A stretch of 64,000 nucleotides of DNA, taken from Pseudoduganella namucuonensis (lineage in GTDB: Bacteria > Pseudomonadota > Gammaproteobacteria > Burkholderiales > Burkholderiaceae_D). The notes beneath the pieces are model-generated. The model was not told where the DNA came from, searched no databases, and worked only from the letters and a program-made list of their open reading frames with translations. Made by a program: the position numbers and the translations under genes. The stretch covers positions 33,537 to 97,536 of the forward strand of contig NZ_FPBO01000035.1 of assembly GCF_900116645.1 (NCBI RefSeq), given 5' to 3'. Numbering within the stretch: position 1 is the stretch's first letter; each line of letters begins with the position of its first letter. Below are positions 36,849 to 46,272 of this stretch, one piece after another.

Positions 36849-38104
36849 TGGAGCGCGTCGAATTCCTGGTGCTGCTGGCGCTGGGCGCCATCATCGTCGC
36901 GCTGCAAGTGGCGACGCTGCTGCGCGGCCGTTCCAACGCCGGCCCCGACCTCTCCGCCGGCCTGGAGCGCGTCGAGCGCGAAGTGCGCATGCAGCTGCAA
37001 GCCACGGCCCAGGCCTCGCGCCAGGAAATGGGGCAGACACTGGCGCAATCCCACGCCGCCACCGTGCAGCAGCTGGACGGCATGCGGCGCCAGATCGAAA
37101 CGCTGACCGAATCGAACACCCGGCGCCTGCTGGAAGTGCGCGCCACGCTGGAATCCAAGATCCGCGAGCTGCAGACCGACAACGGCGCGCGCCTGGAGGA
37201 AATGCGCAAGACGGTGGACGAGAAGTTGCACGCGACCCTGGAGGCGCGCCTGAGCGCCTCGTTCCAGCAAGTGTCCGAACGCCTCGAGCGGGTCCACCAG
37301 GGACTGGGTGAAATGCAGCAGCTGGCCCTCGGCGTCGGCGATTTGAAGCGAGTACTCACCAACGTCAAGACGCGCGGCACCTGGGGCGAGGTGCAGCTCG
37401 AGATGCTTTTGGAGCAAGTGCTCACTCCGGACCAGTACGCGAAGAACGTGGAGACCATCGCCGGCAGCAACGCGCGGGTGGAGTTCGCGTTGAAGCTGCC
37501 TGGCCAGAAGGAGGGCGGCGCGCCGATGTGGATGCCGATCGACGCCAAATTCCCCAAGGAACAGTATGAACGCCTGCTGGAGGCGGCCGAGCGCGCCGAC
37601 GCCGACGGCGTGGCGCTTGCCGGCCGCGAGCTCGAGCGCGCGGTGCGGGGCGAGGCCAAGACCATCGCCGAGAAATACCTGTCGCCGCCGCAGACCACCG
37701 ATTTCGCCATCCTGTTCCTGCCCACCGAGGGCCTGTACGCGGAAGTGATGCGCAGGCCGGGACTGGCGGACGATTTGCAGCGCGTGAACCGGGTCAGCAT
37801 CGCCGGGCCGTCCACGCTGATGGCGCTGCTGAACAGCCTGCAGATGGGCTTCCGCACGCTGGCGCTGGAGAAGCGCTCGTCCGAGGTGTGGCAGGTGCTG
37901 GGCGCGGTGAAGACGGAGTTCGCCAAATTCGGCGACGTGCTTGCCGCCACTAAATTGACGCTGGAGAAGGCGGCGCGAAATATCGAGACGGCGGAAGTGC
38001 GCAGCCGCCAAATGGCGCGTAAGCTGAAGTCCGTGGAGGCGCTGCCCAACGAAACCGCGCAGTTGCTGCTGGGGCAGGAGGGGGACAGCGATCCAGAGTC
38101 ATAA
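36848..38104 (+). CDS. rmuC: DNA recombination protein RmuC
   Basis: RmuC family, linked in E. coli to limiting recombination at inverted repeats. The 418-residue protein has a membrane helix at residues about 4-24, a long coiled coil (about 35-190), and the conserved nuclease-like domain with GVGDLKRVLTNVKTRGTWGEVQLEMLLEQVL near 160-190 and PIDAKFPKEQYERLLE near 237-252. ATG at 36848 overlaps the stop of the globin gene, so translation is coupled. Confidence 0.95.
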   Translation: MERVEFLVLLALGAIIVALQVATLLRGRSNAGPDLSAGLERVEREVRMQLQATAQASRQEMGQTLAQSHAATVQQLDGMRRQIETLTESNTRRLLEVRATLESKIRELQTDNGARLEEMRKTVDEKLHATLEARLSASFQQVSERLERVHQGLGEMQQLALGVGDLKRVLTNVKTRGTWGEVQLEMLLEQVLTPDQYAKNVETIAGSNARVEFALKLPGQKEGGAPMWMPIDAKFPKEQYERLLEAAERADADGVALAGRELERAVRGEAKTIAEKYLSPPQTTDFAILFLPTEGLYAEVMRRPGLADDLQRVNRVSIAGPSTLMALLNSLQMGFRTLALEKRSSEVWQVLGAVKTEFAKFGDVLAATKLTLEKAARNIETAEVRSRQMARKLKSVEALPNETAQLLLGQEGDSDPES

Positions 38105-38129
38105 TCGACCGCCCACACGGGAGACTGGC

Positions 38130-39686
38130 ATGGCACGCAACAAGATCTGCACCGCCGCCGAGGCGGTGGCCCGCATCCGCGACGGCGACACCATTGCCAC
38201 CGGCGGCTTCGTCGGCGTCGGCTTCGCGGAGAACATCGCGGTGGCGCTGGAATTGCGCTTCCTGCGAACCGCCCAGCCCCGGTCGCTGACGCTGGTCTAC
38301 GCCGCCGGCCAGGGCGACGGCAGGGATCGTGGCCTCAACCACCTGGCCCACGCCGGCATGATACGGCGCGTGATCGGCGGCCATTGGAGCCTGGTGCCGA
38401 AGATGCAGGCGCTGGCCATCGACAACCTGATCGAGGCCTACAACCTGCCGCAAGGCGTCATCAGCCAGCTGTTCCGCGACACGGCCGCCGGCAAGCCCGG
38501 CATGCTGACCCACGTCGGCCTCGGCACCTTCGTCGATCCCCGCCACGGCGGCGGCAAGATCAACGCCCGCACCACCGAGGAACTGGTGGAACTGAGCACG
38601 CTCGGCGGCAAGGAGCACCTGTTCTACAAGGCGCTGCCCATCCTCGTCGGCATCATCCGCGGCACCACGGCCGACCCGGCCGGCAACCTCACCATGGAGC
38701 GCGAGGCGCTGACGCTGGAGGCGCTGGCCATCGCCATGGCGGCGCGCAATTCGGGCGGCATCGTCATCGCGCAGGTGGAGCGGCTGGCCGACCCCAACAC
38801 GCTCAACCCGCGCCAGGTGAAGGTGCCCGGCATCCTGGTCGACTGCGTGGTGGTGGCCGAGAAGCCCGAGTACCACCTGCAGACCTTCGCCGAGCCCTAC
38901 AGCGCGGCCTTCGCCGGCGAAACGCGCGTGGCGCTGGACGCGATCGCGCCCATGCCGCTCAACGAGCGCAAGGTGATCGCGCGGCGCGCCTTGATGGAAC
39001 TCGGCCTGGACGACGTGGTCAACCTCGGCATCGGCATGCCCGAGGGCGTGGCCGCGGTGGCGGCCGAGGAGGGCGTGCTGGACCTGGTGACGCTGACGGC
39101 CGAACCGGGCGTGATCGGCGGCCTGCCGGCTGGCGGCCTGAACTTCGGCGCCGCCATCAACGCGGACGCGATCATCGACCAGCCCTATCAGTTCGACTTC
39201 TACGACGGTGGCGGGCTGGACGTGGCGGTGCTGGGCCTGGCGCAGGCGGACCGGCGCGGCAACCTGAACGTCAGCAAGTTCGGCCGGCGGCTGGCCGGGG
39301 CGGGCGGCTTCATCAACATCAGCCAGAACGCGAAAAAGGTCGTGTTCGCCGGCACCTTCACGGCGGACCGGCTGGACGTGGCCATCCGCGACGGCGGCGT
39401 GCACGTGCTGTGCGAGGGCTCGGCGCGCAAGTTCGTGGACGAGGTGGAGCACCGCACCTACAGCGGCGACTACGCGCGGGCCAGCGGGCAGCGGGCCCTG
39501 TTCGTGACGGAGCGCTGCGTGCTGAGGCTGTGCGAAGACGGGATGGAATTGATTGAAATCGCGCCCGGCGTGGACCTGGAGCGCGACATCCTGGCGCAAA
39601 TGGATTTCCGGCCGCGCATCAGTCCGGAGTTGAGGCTGATGGACGCGCGCCTGTTCGCGCCGGAACCGATGGGCTGGCGCCCTTAA
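38130..39686 (+). CDS. acyl-CoA:carboxylate CoA-transferase (YdiF/propionate CoA-transferase type)
   Basis: Moves coenzyme A between carboxylic acids through a glutamyl-CoA intermediate. The 518-residue protein is a single-chain fusion of the alpha and beta halves: the first half begins VARIRDGDTIATGGFVGVGF, and the second half carries NLGIGMPEGVA and LTAEPGVIGG, with E325 as the likely catalytic glutamate. Acetate, propionate or 3-oxoacids are possible substrates and cannot be distinguished here. It starts 25 bases after rmuC on the same strand. Confidence 0.9.
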   Translation: MARNKICTAAEAVARIRDGDTIATGGFVGVGFAENIAVALELRFLRTAQPRSLTLVYAAGQGDGRDRGLNHLAHAGMIRRVIGGHWSLVPKMQALAIDNLIEAYNLPQGVISQLFRDTAAGKPGMLTHVGLGTFVDPRHGGGKINARTTEELVELSTLGGKEHLFYKALPILVGIIRGTTADPAGNLTMEREALTLEALAIAMAARNSGGIVIAQVERLADPNTLNPRQVKVPGILVDCVVVAEKPEYHLQTFAEPYSAAFAGETRVALDAIAPMPLNERKVIARRALMELGLDDVVNLGIGMPEGVAAVAAEEGVLDLVTLTAEPGVIGGLPAGGLNFGAAINADAIIDQPYQFDFYDGGGLDVAVLGLAQADRRGNLNVSKFGRRLAGAGGFINISQNAKKVVFAGTFTADRLDVAIRDGGVHVLCEGSARKFVDEVEHRTYSGDYARASGQRALFVTERCVLRLCEDGMELIEIAPGVDLERDILAQMDFRPRISPELRLMDARLFAPEPMGWRP

Positions 39687-39702
39687 AACCAGCGGCGCCA
39701 AA

Positions 39703-39772
39703 CCGGGGTCAGACCCCGCGTTCCGCGCCTCATGCCCTTGCAATGGCGTATGGCGCGGAGGGTCTGACCCCA
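39703..39772. repeat. paired GGGGTCAGACCCC / GGGTCTGACCCC palindromes
   Basis: A CCGGGGTCAGACCCCG palindrome at 39703-39718 and an inverted GGGTCTGACCCC at about 39760-39771 are complementary to each other, as are CCGCGCC (39723-39729) and GGCGCGG (39752-39758). The whole region can form one long hairpin between the convergent CoA-transferase and mobA-moeA genes. Confidence 0.8.
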
Positions 39773-39788
39773 GATTTACGCAGTTGGT

Positions 39789-41663
39789 TTAGACCAAGCC
39801 GTCGAACAGCACGACATCGACCAGGTCGCCCACCGCCGCGTCGCCCTGCGCGGCGGGCAGCACCACCATGCAATTGGCCTCCGACATCGAGCGCAGGATG
39901 CCCGAACCCTGCGAGCCGGTGATACGCACTTCCCGCTCGCCATCGCCGTTCACCGACAGGATGCCGCGCTGGTACTCGGTGCGTCCCGGCTTCTTGCGGA
40001 TCGCCTGCGCGCTGCGCGCGCGCAGCACCGGCAGCGCCGATTCCGCCCCCATCATCCGCAGCAGCGCGGGACGGGCGAAGAAATAGAAGCCCACCATGGC
40101 CGCCACCGGATTGCCCGGCAGCCCGAACAGATAGGCGCCGCGGCCGTTGGAACCGATCCGGCCGAACGCCATCGGCCGTCCCGGGCGCATGTTCATCTTC
40201 CAGAACGCCACCTCGCCCAGTTCCGCCATGATGCGCCGGATGTAATCGACGTCGCCGGACGACACCCCGCCCGTGGTCAGCACCGCGTCCGCGCTTTCGC
40301 AGGCGCTGCGCAGCGCCTCCTCCAGCGCGCGCGGGTCGTCCGGCACCGTGCCCATGTCCACCACGTCGCAGCCCAGGCGTCGCAGCATGCCGTACAGCGT
40401 GTAGCGGTTGCTGTCGTAGATGCAGCCCGCGTCCAGCGGCTCGCCGATGGAGCGCAGCTCGTCGCCGGTGGAGAAGAACGCCACCCGCAGGCGGCGCCGC
40501 ACGGCCACCTCGGCGATGCCGAGCGAGGCGATCAGCCCCAGGTCCGCCGGCCGCACGGTCTTGCCCTTGCGCAGCGCCGGCGCGCCGGCCATCAAGTCCT
40601 CGCCCTTGAAGCGGCGGTTGGCGCCGGTGGCGATGCTGCCGGGCGCGACCGTCACGCTGTCGGCCGTGATGGCGGCGGCCAGTTCCTGCGGCAGCACCGT
40701 GTCCAGCCCCTCCGGCATCACGCCGCCCGTCATGATGCGCACGCACTCGCCTGGGCCGATGCGCAGCGCGCACGGCCGGCCCGCCAGCACCACGGCCGTG
40801 ATGCGGAAGGTGGTGGGCGCGCCGGCCAGCAGCTCGGCGCCGCGGAAGGCGTAGCCGTCCATCGCCGAATTGTCGTGCGCGGGCACGCTGATGGGGGAGA
40901 CGATGTCGGCCGCCAGCACGCGGTCCAGCGCGGCGCGCAGCGCCACCTTTTCCACCGTCCGCACCGGCTCGATGTAGTCGTGGATGACGCGCTGGGCCTG
41001 CTCGACGTCCATCGCGTCCGGGTCGCCGCCGGCTTGCAGCGCGGGCCGGGCGGCCGGCTTTTCCATGTCCTTCAAGTCGGCCAGGGTGTTGATGTTGCGG
41101 AAGGCCGCCGCGTCGTCGAACAGCACCTGGGCCACGCGGATCGACTTGTACCAGCCGTCCATGCGGCGCGCGCCGCTGTCCAGGTAGGCGCTCAGTTGCG
41201 GCAGCACGCCGGTCTTCACCAGGCTGAACACGGGATGCACGCGCTGGTAGGCGTCGCCGGACTCGTCCGCCTCCATGGTGACGGCCACGGCCAGGTCGGC
41301 GTCCTGCTCGCGCAGCGCGGCGAGCAGGCGCTGGGCCAGGTCGGCGGGCAGGAAGGGCGAGTCGCAGGGCGCGGTCAGCAGCAGCTCGGTGGCGCAGCGG
41401 CGCAAGCCCGTCTGCAGGCCGGCCAGCGGGCCCTCGTAGCCCTGCATGTCGTCCGGCCACACCGGCGCGCCCATGGCCTCGTAGGTGGCCTGGTTGCGGT
41501 TGGCGTTGATGGCCACGCCGGCCACCTGTGGCGCCAGCCTCAGCAGCACGTGGGCGGCCAGGGTGGCGCCGCGGAAGGGTTGCAATCCCTTGTCGACGCG
41601 GCCCATGCGGGTGCCGCGGCCGCCGGCCAGGATCATGCCGGTGATGCTGTTCTGGTGCGTCAA
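39789..41663 (-). CDS. MobA-MoeA fusion: molybdenum cofactor guanylyltransferase and molybdopterin molybdenumtransferase
   Basis: Two molybdenum cofactor steps in one 624-residue chain. The N-terminal part (about 1-205) is MobA-like: TGMILAGGRGTRMGRVDKGL at 9-28, GPLAGL, and CDSPFLP. After a linker with two Ala/Pro-rich turns, residues about 215-624 are MoeA: DNSAMDGYAFRG, TGGVMPEG, STGDEL, TTGGVSSGDVDYIRR and GLPGNPVAAMVGF. Start is TTG at 41663 with GAGGA upstream; the next in-frame ATG is nine codons later. It begins 13 bases after moaA, so the two should be cotranscribed. Confidence 0.93.
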   Translation of the reverse strand: MTHQNSITGMILAGGRGTRMGRVDKGLQPFRGATLAAHVLLRLAPQVAGVAINANRNQATYEAMGAPVWPDDMQGYEGPLAGLQTGLRRCATELLLTAPCDSPFLPADLAQRLLAALREQDADLAVAVTMEADESGDAYQRVHPVFSLVKTGVLPQLSAYLDSGARRMDGWYKSIRVAQVLFDDAAAFRNINTLADLKDMEKPAARPALQAGGDPDAMDVEQAQRVIHDYIEPVRTVEKVALRAALDRVLAADIVSPISVPAHDNSAMDGYAFRGAELLAGAPTTFRITAVVLAGRPCALRIGPGECVRIMTGGVMPEGLDTVLPQELAAAITADSVTVAPGSIATGANRRFKGEDLMAGAPALRKGKTVRPADLGLIASLGIAEVAVRRRLRVAFFSTGDELRSIGEPLDAGCIYDSNRYTLYGMLRRLGCDVVDMGTVPDDPRALEEALRSACESADAVLTTGGVSSGDVDYIRRIMAELGEVAFWKMNMRPGRPMAFGRIGSNGRGAYLFGLPGNPVAAMVGFYFFARPALLRMMGAESALPVLRARSAQAIRKKPGRTEYQRGILSVNGDGEREVRITGSQGSGILRSMSEANCMVVLPAAQGDAAVGDLVDVVLFDGLV

Positions 41664-41676
41664 ACTGATTCCTCGC

Positions 41677-42783
41677 TTATCCGCCTATGTAAGACATCTC
41701 GACTTTTTGCGCGCCGGGCAGGCCGGCGGTGTTGCTGGTGCGCAGTTCGGAATAGCGGTCGCCGCGCGCCGCCCACAGGTGGCCGACGGCGCCGGAAATC
41801 TCCGCGTCGCTGGCGCCGTTGCGCATCAGCGCGCGCAGGTCGTGGCCGCGGGTGGCGAACAGGCAGGTGTAGAGCTTGCCCTCGGTCGACAGGCGCGCGC
41901 GCGAGCAATCCTTGCAAAACGCCTGCGTGACGCTGGAGATCAGGCCGATCTCGCCGCCGCCGTCCAGGTAGCGCCAGCGTTCGGCGGTCTCGCCGGTGTA
42001 GTTGGCGGCGACGGGCGCCAGCGGCATCTCGGCGCCGATGCGGCGCGCCACCTCGGCGGACGGGACCACCTCGTCCAGCTTCCAGCCGTTGGAGGCGCCC
42101 ACGTCCATGTACTCGATGAAACGCAGGATGAAGGGCGTGCCCTTGAAATAGCGCGCCATCGGCAGGATTTCCTGGTCGTTCATGCCGCCCTTGACCACCA
42201 TGTTGACCTTGATCGATTGCAGGCCGACGGCGTGCGCCACGTCCAGGCCGTTCAGCACGTCGGCGACGGCGAAGTCCACGTCGTTCATGCGCTTGAAGAT
42301 GGCGTCGTCCATCGCGTCCAGCGACACGGTGACGCGCTGCAGGCCGGCGTCCTTCAGCGACTGGGCCTTCCTGGCCAGCAGGGAGCCGTTGGTGGTGAGG
42401 GTCAAGTCGAGCGGCTTGCCGTGCACGGTTTTCAGCTCGGCCAGCATGGCGACCAGCTTTTCGATGTTCTTGCGCAGCAGCGGCTCGCCGCCGGTCAGGC
42501 GGATCTTCTCCACGCCGTGCGCGATGAACAGCCTGGCGATGCGGGTGATCTCCTCGAAGCTCAGCAGGGACGAGTGCGGCAGGTAGTTGTAGTCCTTGTC
42601 GAACACTTCCTTGGGCATGCAGTAGACGCAGCGGAAGTTGCAGCGGTCGGTGACGGAGATGCGCAAGTCGTGCAGGGGGCGGGCGAGCTGGTCCCGGAGG
42701 GTGCCGGTGGGCGCCTCCAGAATGGCTGGCACGAAAGCGGCTTGCGGGCGGCTCTCGGCGAAGTGGATGATTTTCTCGGACAT
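41677..42783 (-). CDS. moaA: GTP 3',8-cyclase (molybdenum cofactor biosynthesis)
   Basis: Radical-SAM enzyme that rearranges GTP in the first step of molybdenum cofactor synthesis. The 368-residue protein has the radical-SAM cluster CNFRCVYC (C48, C52, C55), a second cluster at the C-terminus (FCKDCSRARLSTEGKLYTC near 299-317), and the essential terminal Gly-Gly (SYIGG at the end). ATG at 42783 is chosen by comparison with relatives; an open frame of 20 further codons lies upstream. It sits directly upstream of the mobA-moeA fusion gene. Confidence 0.96.
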   Translation of the reverse strand: MSEKIIHFAESRPQAAFVPAILEAPTGTLRDQLARPLHDLRISVTDRCNFRCVYCMPKEVFDKDYNYLPHSSLLSFEEITRIARLFIAHGVEKIRLTGGEPLLRKNIEKLVAMLAELKTVHGKPLDLTLTTNGSLLARKAQSLKDAGLQRVTVSLDAMDDAIFKRMNDVDFAVADVLNGLDVAHAVGLQSIKVNMVVKGGMNDQEILPMARYFKGTPFILRFIEYMDVGASNGWKLDEVVPSAEVARRIGAEMPLAPVAANYTGETAERWRYLDGGGEIGLISSVTQAFCKDCSRARLSTEGKLYTCLFATRGHDLRALMRNGASDAEISGAVGHLWAARGDRYSELRTSNTAGLPGAQKVEMSYIGG

Positions 42784-42841
42784 GAATATACGATAGCACG
42801 ATGCGCGGACAGCCTCGCATATTGCCACAGTTGCTCCCATC

Positions 42842-42913
42842 ACATCGGTGTCAGGCGCGACATTCGGACATTAATGGGGAGAAATGTCCGAATGTCGCGC
42901 CTGACACCGATGT
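42842..42913. repeat. perfect 31-bp inverted repeat upstream of moaA
   Basis: Arms at 42842-42872 and 42883-42913 are perfect reverse complements of 31 bases with a 10-base spacer. The unit contains GTGTCAGGCGCGACATTCGG. It lies between the moaA start and the rne terminator, upstream of moaA on the same strand. A transcript would fold as a very stable stem. It is not a classic terminator because no T-run follows. Confidence 0.85.
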
Positions 42914-42956
42914 AGGTGGGGAAAGTTTTGGGCTTTTGGCGGCGTGCCGTCCGGGC

Positions 42957-42988
42957 GAAAAAAAAGGAAGCGCGGGGCTTCCTTTTTT
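42957..42988 (-). terminator. intrinsic terminator of rne
   Basis: On the minus strand a GGAAGC/GCTTCC stem with a CCCGC loop is flanked by a T-run of eight bases. It begins about 18 bases after the rne stop codon. Confidence 0.85.
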
Positions 42989-43005
42989 GGGGGGCCGCTA
43001 ACGGG

Positions 43006-46000
43006 TTAGCGGCGGGTGTTGACCTGGACCAGCGGCTCTTCCTTTTGCTGCGGCAGCGGCTTGCGCTCGCGTGGCACGCGCGCCGGGGCCGGGGCCTGGG
43101 CCGCCGCTTCCTGCGCGGCGCGCAGTTTGGCGGGGTCGGTCGCGGCCAGGGTCAGGCCGGCGGCTTCCAGGATCGCGTTCAGGTCGCCGGACGATTTGTG
43201 GGCGGCCGGGGCTGCAGCCGCTTGCGGGGCTGCTGCTTCGGCTACCGGCGCTGGAGCCGCTTCCGCGACTGGCGCGGCTTCGGCCGCTGGCGCCGCGACG
43301 GCTTCGGCGGCTGGTGCGGCGGCGAAGGCGTACTCGGCGGCTGGAGCCGGCTCCGGCGTCACCGGCACGGCTTGCGCCGCGGCCACGACGGGTTGCGCCG
43401 TGGCGGCGGCTTCGACCGCGACTGGCGCGGCTTCGGCGGCAACCGGCGCTGCTTCCACCGCTGGAGCGGCTTCCACGGCAGGAACGGCTTCGGCTGCGAC
43501 GACCGGTTCGGCCACGGCTGGCGCCACCTCGGCGACCGGCGCCGCTTCCGCTACTGGGGCGGCTTCAGCCGCCGGCGCTTCGGTTTCCGCTGCTGGGGAC
43601 GCTTCAGCCGCATCGGCAACGGTTGCTTCGACTGGCGCGGCAACGTCGGCTGCGGCGGCTACAGCCGGGGCGATTTCAACTGGCGCTGGCGTTGCGACTT
43701 CCGTCGCCAAGGCCGGGGCGGCATCGGCTGCCGCTTCGGTCGCTGGGGCTTCAGCCGCCGCCGGGGCGATCGCCGCCTCGGCAACCACGGGTGCCGGGGC
43801 TTCCGCCGCGGATGCCTCGGTCACCGCGGCTTCCGCGACGACTGCCGGCACTGCCTGCTCGCCTTCGGCGGGGGCCACGGTGAAGCTGATCACCGGTGCT
43901 TTTTCGCCATCGGCGCCTTCAATGCCTTCGCCTTCTTCGCGTTCACGGCGGTTGCGGTTGCGGCCACCACGACGACGACGGCGGCGTGGCTCGTCGCCAT
44001 CGGCGCCGTCCGCCTCTTCACCTTCAGGGCCGACGTTTTGCGCCAGCTTCTGCGGCGCGGCCTCGGCGGCGACGGGCGTTACCACGACCGGCGCGCCGGT
44101 CAGGGCGACGCTGGCGCCGGCGGCGGTCGCGTTCAGGGCGACTTCCTCGGCTTTCACTTCGGCGACCGGAGCCTTGTCGGCGCGCGGTTCGCGCGGCGGA
44201 CGCGGTGGGCGTTCGGCGCGATCGGGACGCTCGGCGCGTTCAGGACGCTCGCCGCGCGGTTCGCGCGGGGCCAGGGCTTCCACCGGCTGGCCTTCGCGGC
44301 CTTCACGCGGTTCGCGTGGCGGACGCGGCGGACGAACCGGACGGCCGGCCTCGGCTTGCTTGGTCGCGTCGTCGGCTACCGGACGGCTGCCCGGTTCGCG
44401 TTCCTCGCGCTCGCGGCTGCCCGGCTTGCCGTTGCGGCTGCGGCCACGCGGGCCGCGGGCGTTGCGGTCGCCACGCTCGGCGGAGGCGGCGGCCGCGCCG
44501 GGCTTGGCCACCACGGCTGGCGTCGGCGTTGGCGCCGGGGTTTCCTCTTTGCCCGAGAAGAAGGAGAACAGTTTCGCGAAGAAACCTTTTTCCACCGGGG
44601 CGGGGGCTGGCGCGGGAGCGGCTTTCACCGGCTCCGGCGCGGGCTTGCGCTCCACCATCGGCGCGGGCTGGTCCGGGGTGATGGTCTTGACGACGGCTTC
44701 CTGGCGCGGCTTGGCTTCTTCCTTCTGGCGCTTGCTGTAGGCCATGTCGGTTTCGGCTTGCTCGGCCATGGTGTAGCTGGCCGTGTGGTCTTCCAGGCGC
44801 GGGTCGTCGTGCTTGATGCGCTCCAGCTTGTAGTGCGGCGTGTCCAGATGCTTGTTCGGGATCAGGATCACGTTGATGCGGTGGCGGTTCTCGATCTTGA
44901 GCACTTCGCCGCGCTTTTCATTCAGCAGGAAGGCCGCCACGTCCACCGGCACTTGCACGTGGATGGTGGCCGAGTTTTCCTTCATCGCCTCTTCCTGGAT
45001 GATGCGCAGCACCTGCAGGGCGGACGATTCGGTGTCGCGGATGTGGCCGGTGCCCGAGCAGCGCGGGCAGGTCACGTGCGAACCCTCGGACAGCGACGGA
45101 CGCAGGCGCTGGCGCGACAGTTCCATCAGGCCGAAGCGGGAGATCTTGCCCATCTGGACGCGGGCGCGGTCGTGGTGCAGCGCGTCCTTCAGGCGCTGTT
45201 CCACCTCGCGCTGGTTCTTGGCCACTTCCATGTCGATGAAGTCGATCACGATCAGGCCGCCCAGGTCGCGCAGGCGCAGCTGGCGCGCCACTTCCTCGGC
45301 CGCCTCGCAGTTGGTGTTGAAGGCGGTGGTCTCGATGTCGGAACCGCGGGTGGCGCGGGCCGAGTTCACGTCCACCGACACCAAGGCCTCGGTGTGGTCG
45401 ATCACGATGGCGCCGCCCGACGGCAGCGGCACGGTGCGGCTATACGCGGTTTCGATCTGGTGTTCGATCTGGAAGCGCGAGAACAGCGGCACGTCGTCGC
45501 TGTAGCGTTTCACGCGGTGCACCATGTCCGGCATCACGTGGCTCATGAACTGGTGAGCCTGCTCGTAGATGTCGTCGGTGTCGATCAGGATCTCGCCGAT
45601 GTCGGGCTGGAAGTAATCGCGGATGGCGCGGATCACCAGCGACGATTCCTGGTAGATCAGGAAGGCGCCCGCGGCGCCCTTGCCGGCGCCCTCGATCGCG
45701 CGCCACAGTTGCATCAGGTAGTTCAAGTCCCACTGCAGCTCTTCGACCGTGCGGCCGATGCCGGCGGTGCGGGCGATCACGGACATGCCTTGCGGCAGGT
45801 CCAGCTTGTCCATGGTTTCGCGCAGTTCCTGGCGCTCCTCGCCCTCGACGCGGCGCGACACGCCGCCGCCGCGCGGGTTGTTCGGCATCAGCACCAGGTA
45901 GCGGCCGGCCAGCGAGATGAAGGAGGTCAGGGCCGCGCCCTTGTTGCCGCGCTCTTCCTTCTCCACCTGCACCATGATTTCCTGGCCTTCGCGCAGGGCT

Positions 46001-46272
46001 TCCTTGACCGAGGCGTTGCGCACGTCCACGCCTTCGCGGAAGTAGCTGCGCGCCACTTCCTTGAACGGCAGGAAACCGTGGCGATCCTCGCCGTAGCTGA
46101 CGAAGCAGGCTTCCAGCGACGGCTCGATCCGGGTGATGACGCCTTTGTAGATGTTGGATTTGCGCTGTTCGCGACCAGCGGTTTCGATGTCGATATCGAT
46201 CAGTTTCTGACCGTCGACTATCGCTACGCGCAACTCTTCTTGCTGCGTAGCATTAAACAACATGCGTTTCAT
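43006..46272 (-). CDS. rne: ribonuclease E
   Basis: Main endoribonuclease of mRNA decay and rRNA/tRNA maturation. The 1088-residue protein begins MKRMLFNATQQEELRVAIVDG, has the S1 domain (about 35-125), the catalytic DNase I-like core with VDVNSARATRGSDIE, and the zinc-link CPRCSGTG near 403. The C-terminal half is a low-complexity scaffold: Arg/Pro/Gly-rich (RSRNGKPGSREREEREPG; RPPRPPREPREGREG), then a long Ala/Val/Glu-rich tract with EAAPVAEAAPVAE-type repeats. ATG at 46272 is chosen over upstream codons by the E. coli start. A long 5' untranslated region precedes it. Confidence 0.97.
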   Translation of the reverse strand: MKRMLFNATQQEELRVAIVDGQKLIDIDIETAGREQRKSNIYKGVITRIEPSLEACFVSYGEDRHGFLPFKEVARSYFREGVDVRNASVKEALREGQEIMVQVEKEERGNKGAALTSFISLAGRYLVLMPNNPRGGGVSRRVEGEERQELRETMDKLDLPQGMSVIARTAGIGRTVEELQWDLNYLMQLWRAIEGAGKGAAGAFLIYQESSLVIRAIRDYFQPDIGEILIDTDDIYEQAHQFMSHVMPDMVHRVKRYSDDVPLFSRFQIEHQIETAYSRTVPLPSGGAIVIDHTEALVSVDVNSARATRGSDIETTAFNTNCEAAEEVARQLRLRDLGGLIVIDFIDMEVAKNQREVEQRLKDALHHDRARVQMGKISRFGLMELSRQRLRPSLSEGSHVTCPRCSGTGHIRDTESSALQVLRIIQEEAMKENSATIHVQVPVDVAAFLLNEKRGEVLKIENRHRINVILIPNKHLDTPHYKLERIKHDDPRLEDHTASYTMAEQAETDMAYSKRQKEEAKPRQEAVVKTITPDQPAPMVERKPAPEPVKAAPAPAPAPVEKGFFAKLFSFFSGKEETPAPTPTPAVVAKPGAAAASAERGDRNARGPRGRSRNGKPGSREREEREPGSRPVADDATKQAEAGRPVRPPRPPREPREGREGQPVEALAPREPRGERPERAERPDRAERPPRPPREPRADKAPVAEVKAEEVALNATAAGASVALTGAPVVVTPVAAEAAPQKLAQNVGPEGEEADGADGDEPRRRRRRGGRNRNRREREEGEGIEGADGEKAPVISFTVAPAEGEQAVPAVVAEAAVTEASAAEAPAPVVAEAAIAPAAAEAPATEAAADAAPALATEVATPAPVEIAPAVAAAADVAAPVEATVADAAEASPAAETEAPAAEAAPVAEAAPVAEVAPAVAEPVVAAEAVPAVEAAPAVEAAPVAAEAAPVAVEAAATAQPVVAAAQAVPVTPEPAPAAEYAFAAAPAAEAVAAPAAEAAPVAEAAPAPVAEAAAPQAAAAPAAHKSSGDLNAILEAAGLTLAATDPAKLRAAQEAAAQAPAPARVPRERKPLPQQKEEPLVQVNTRR

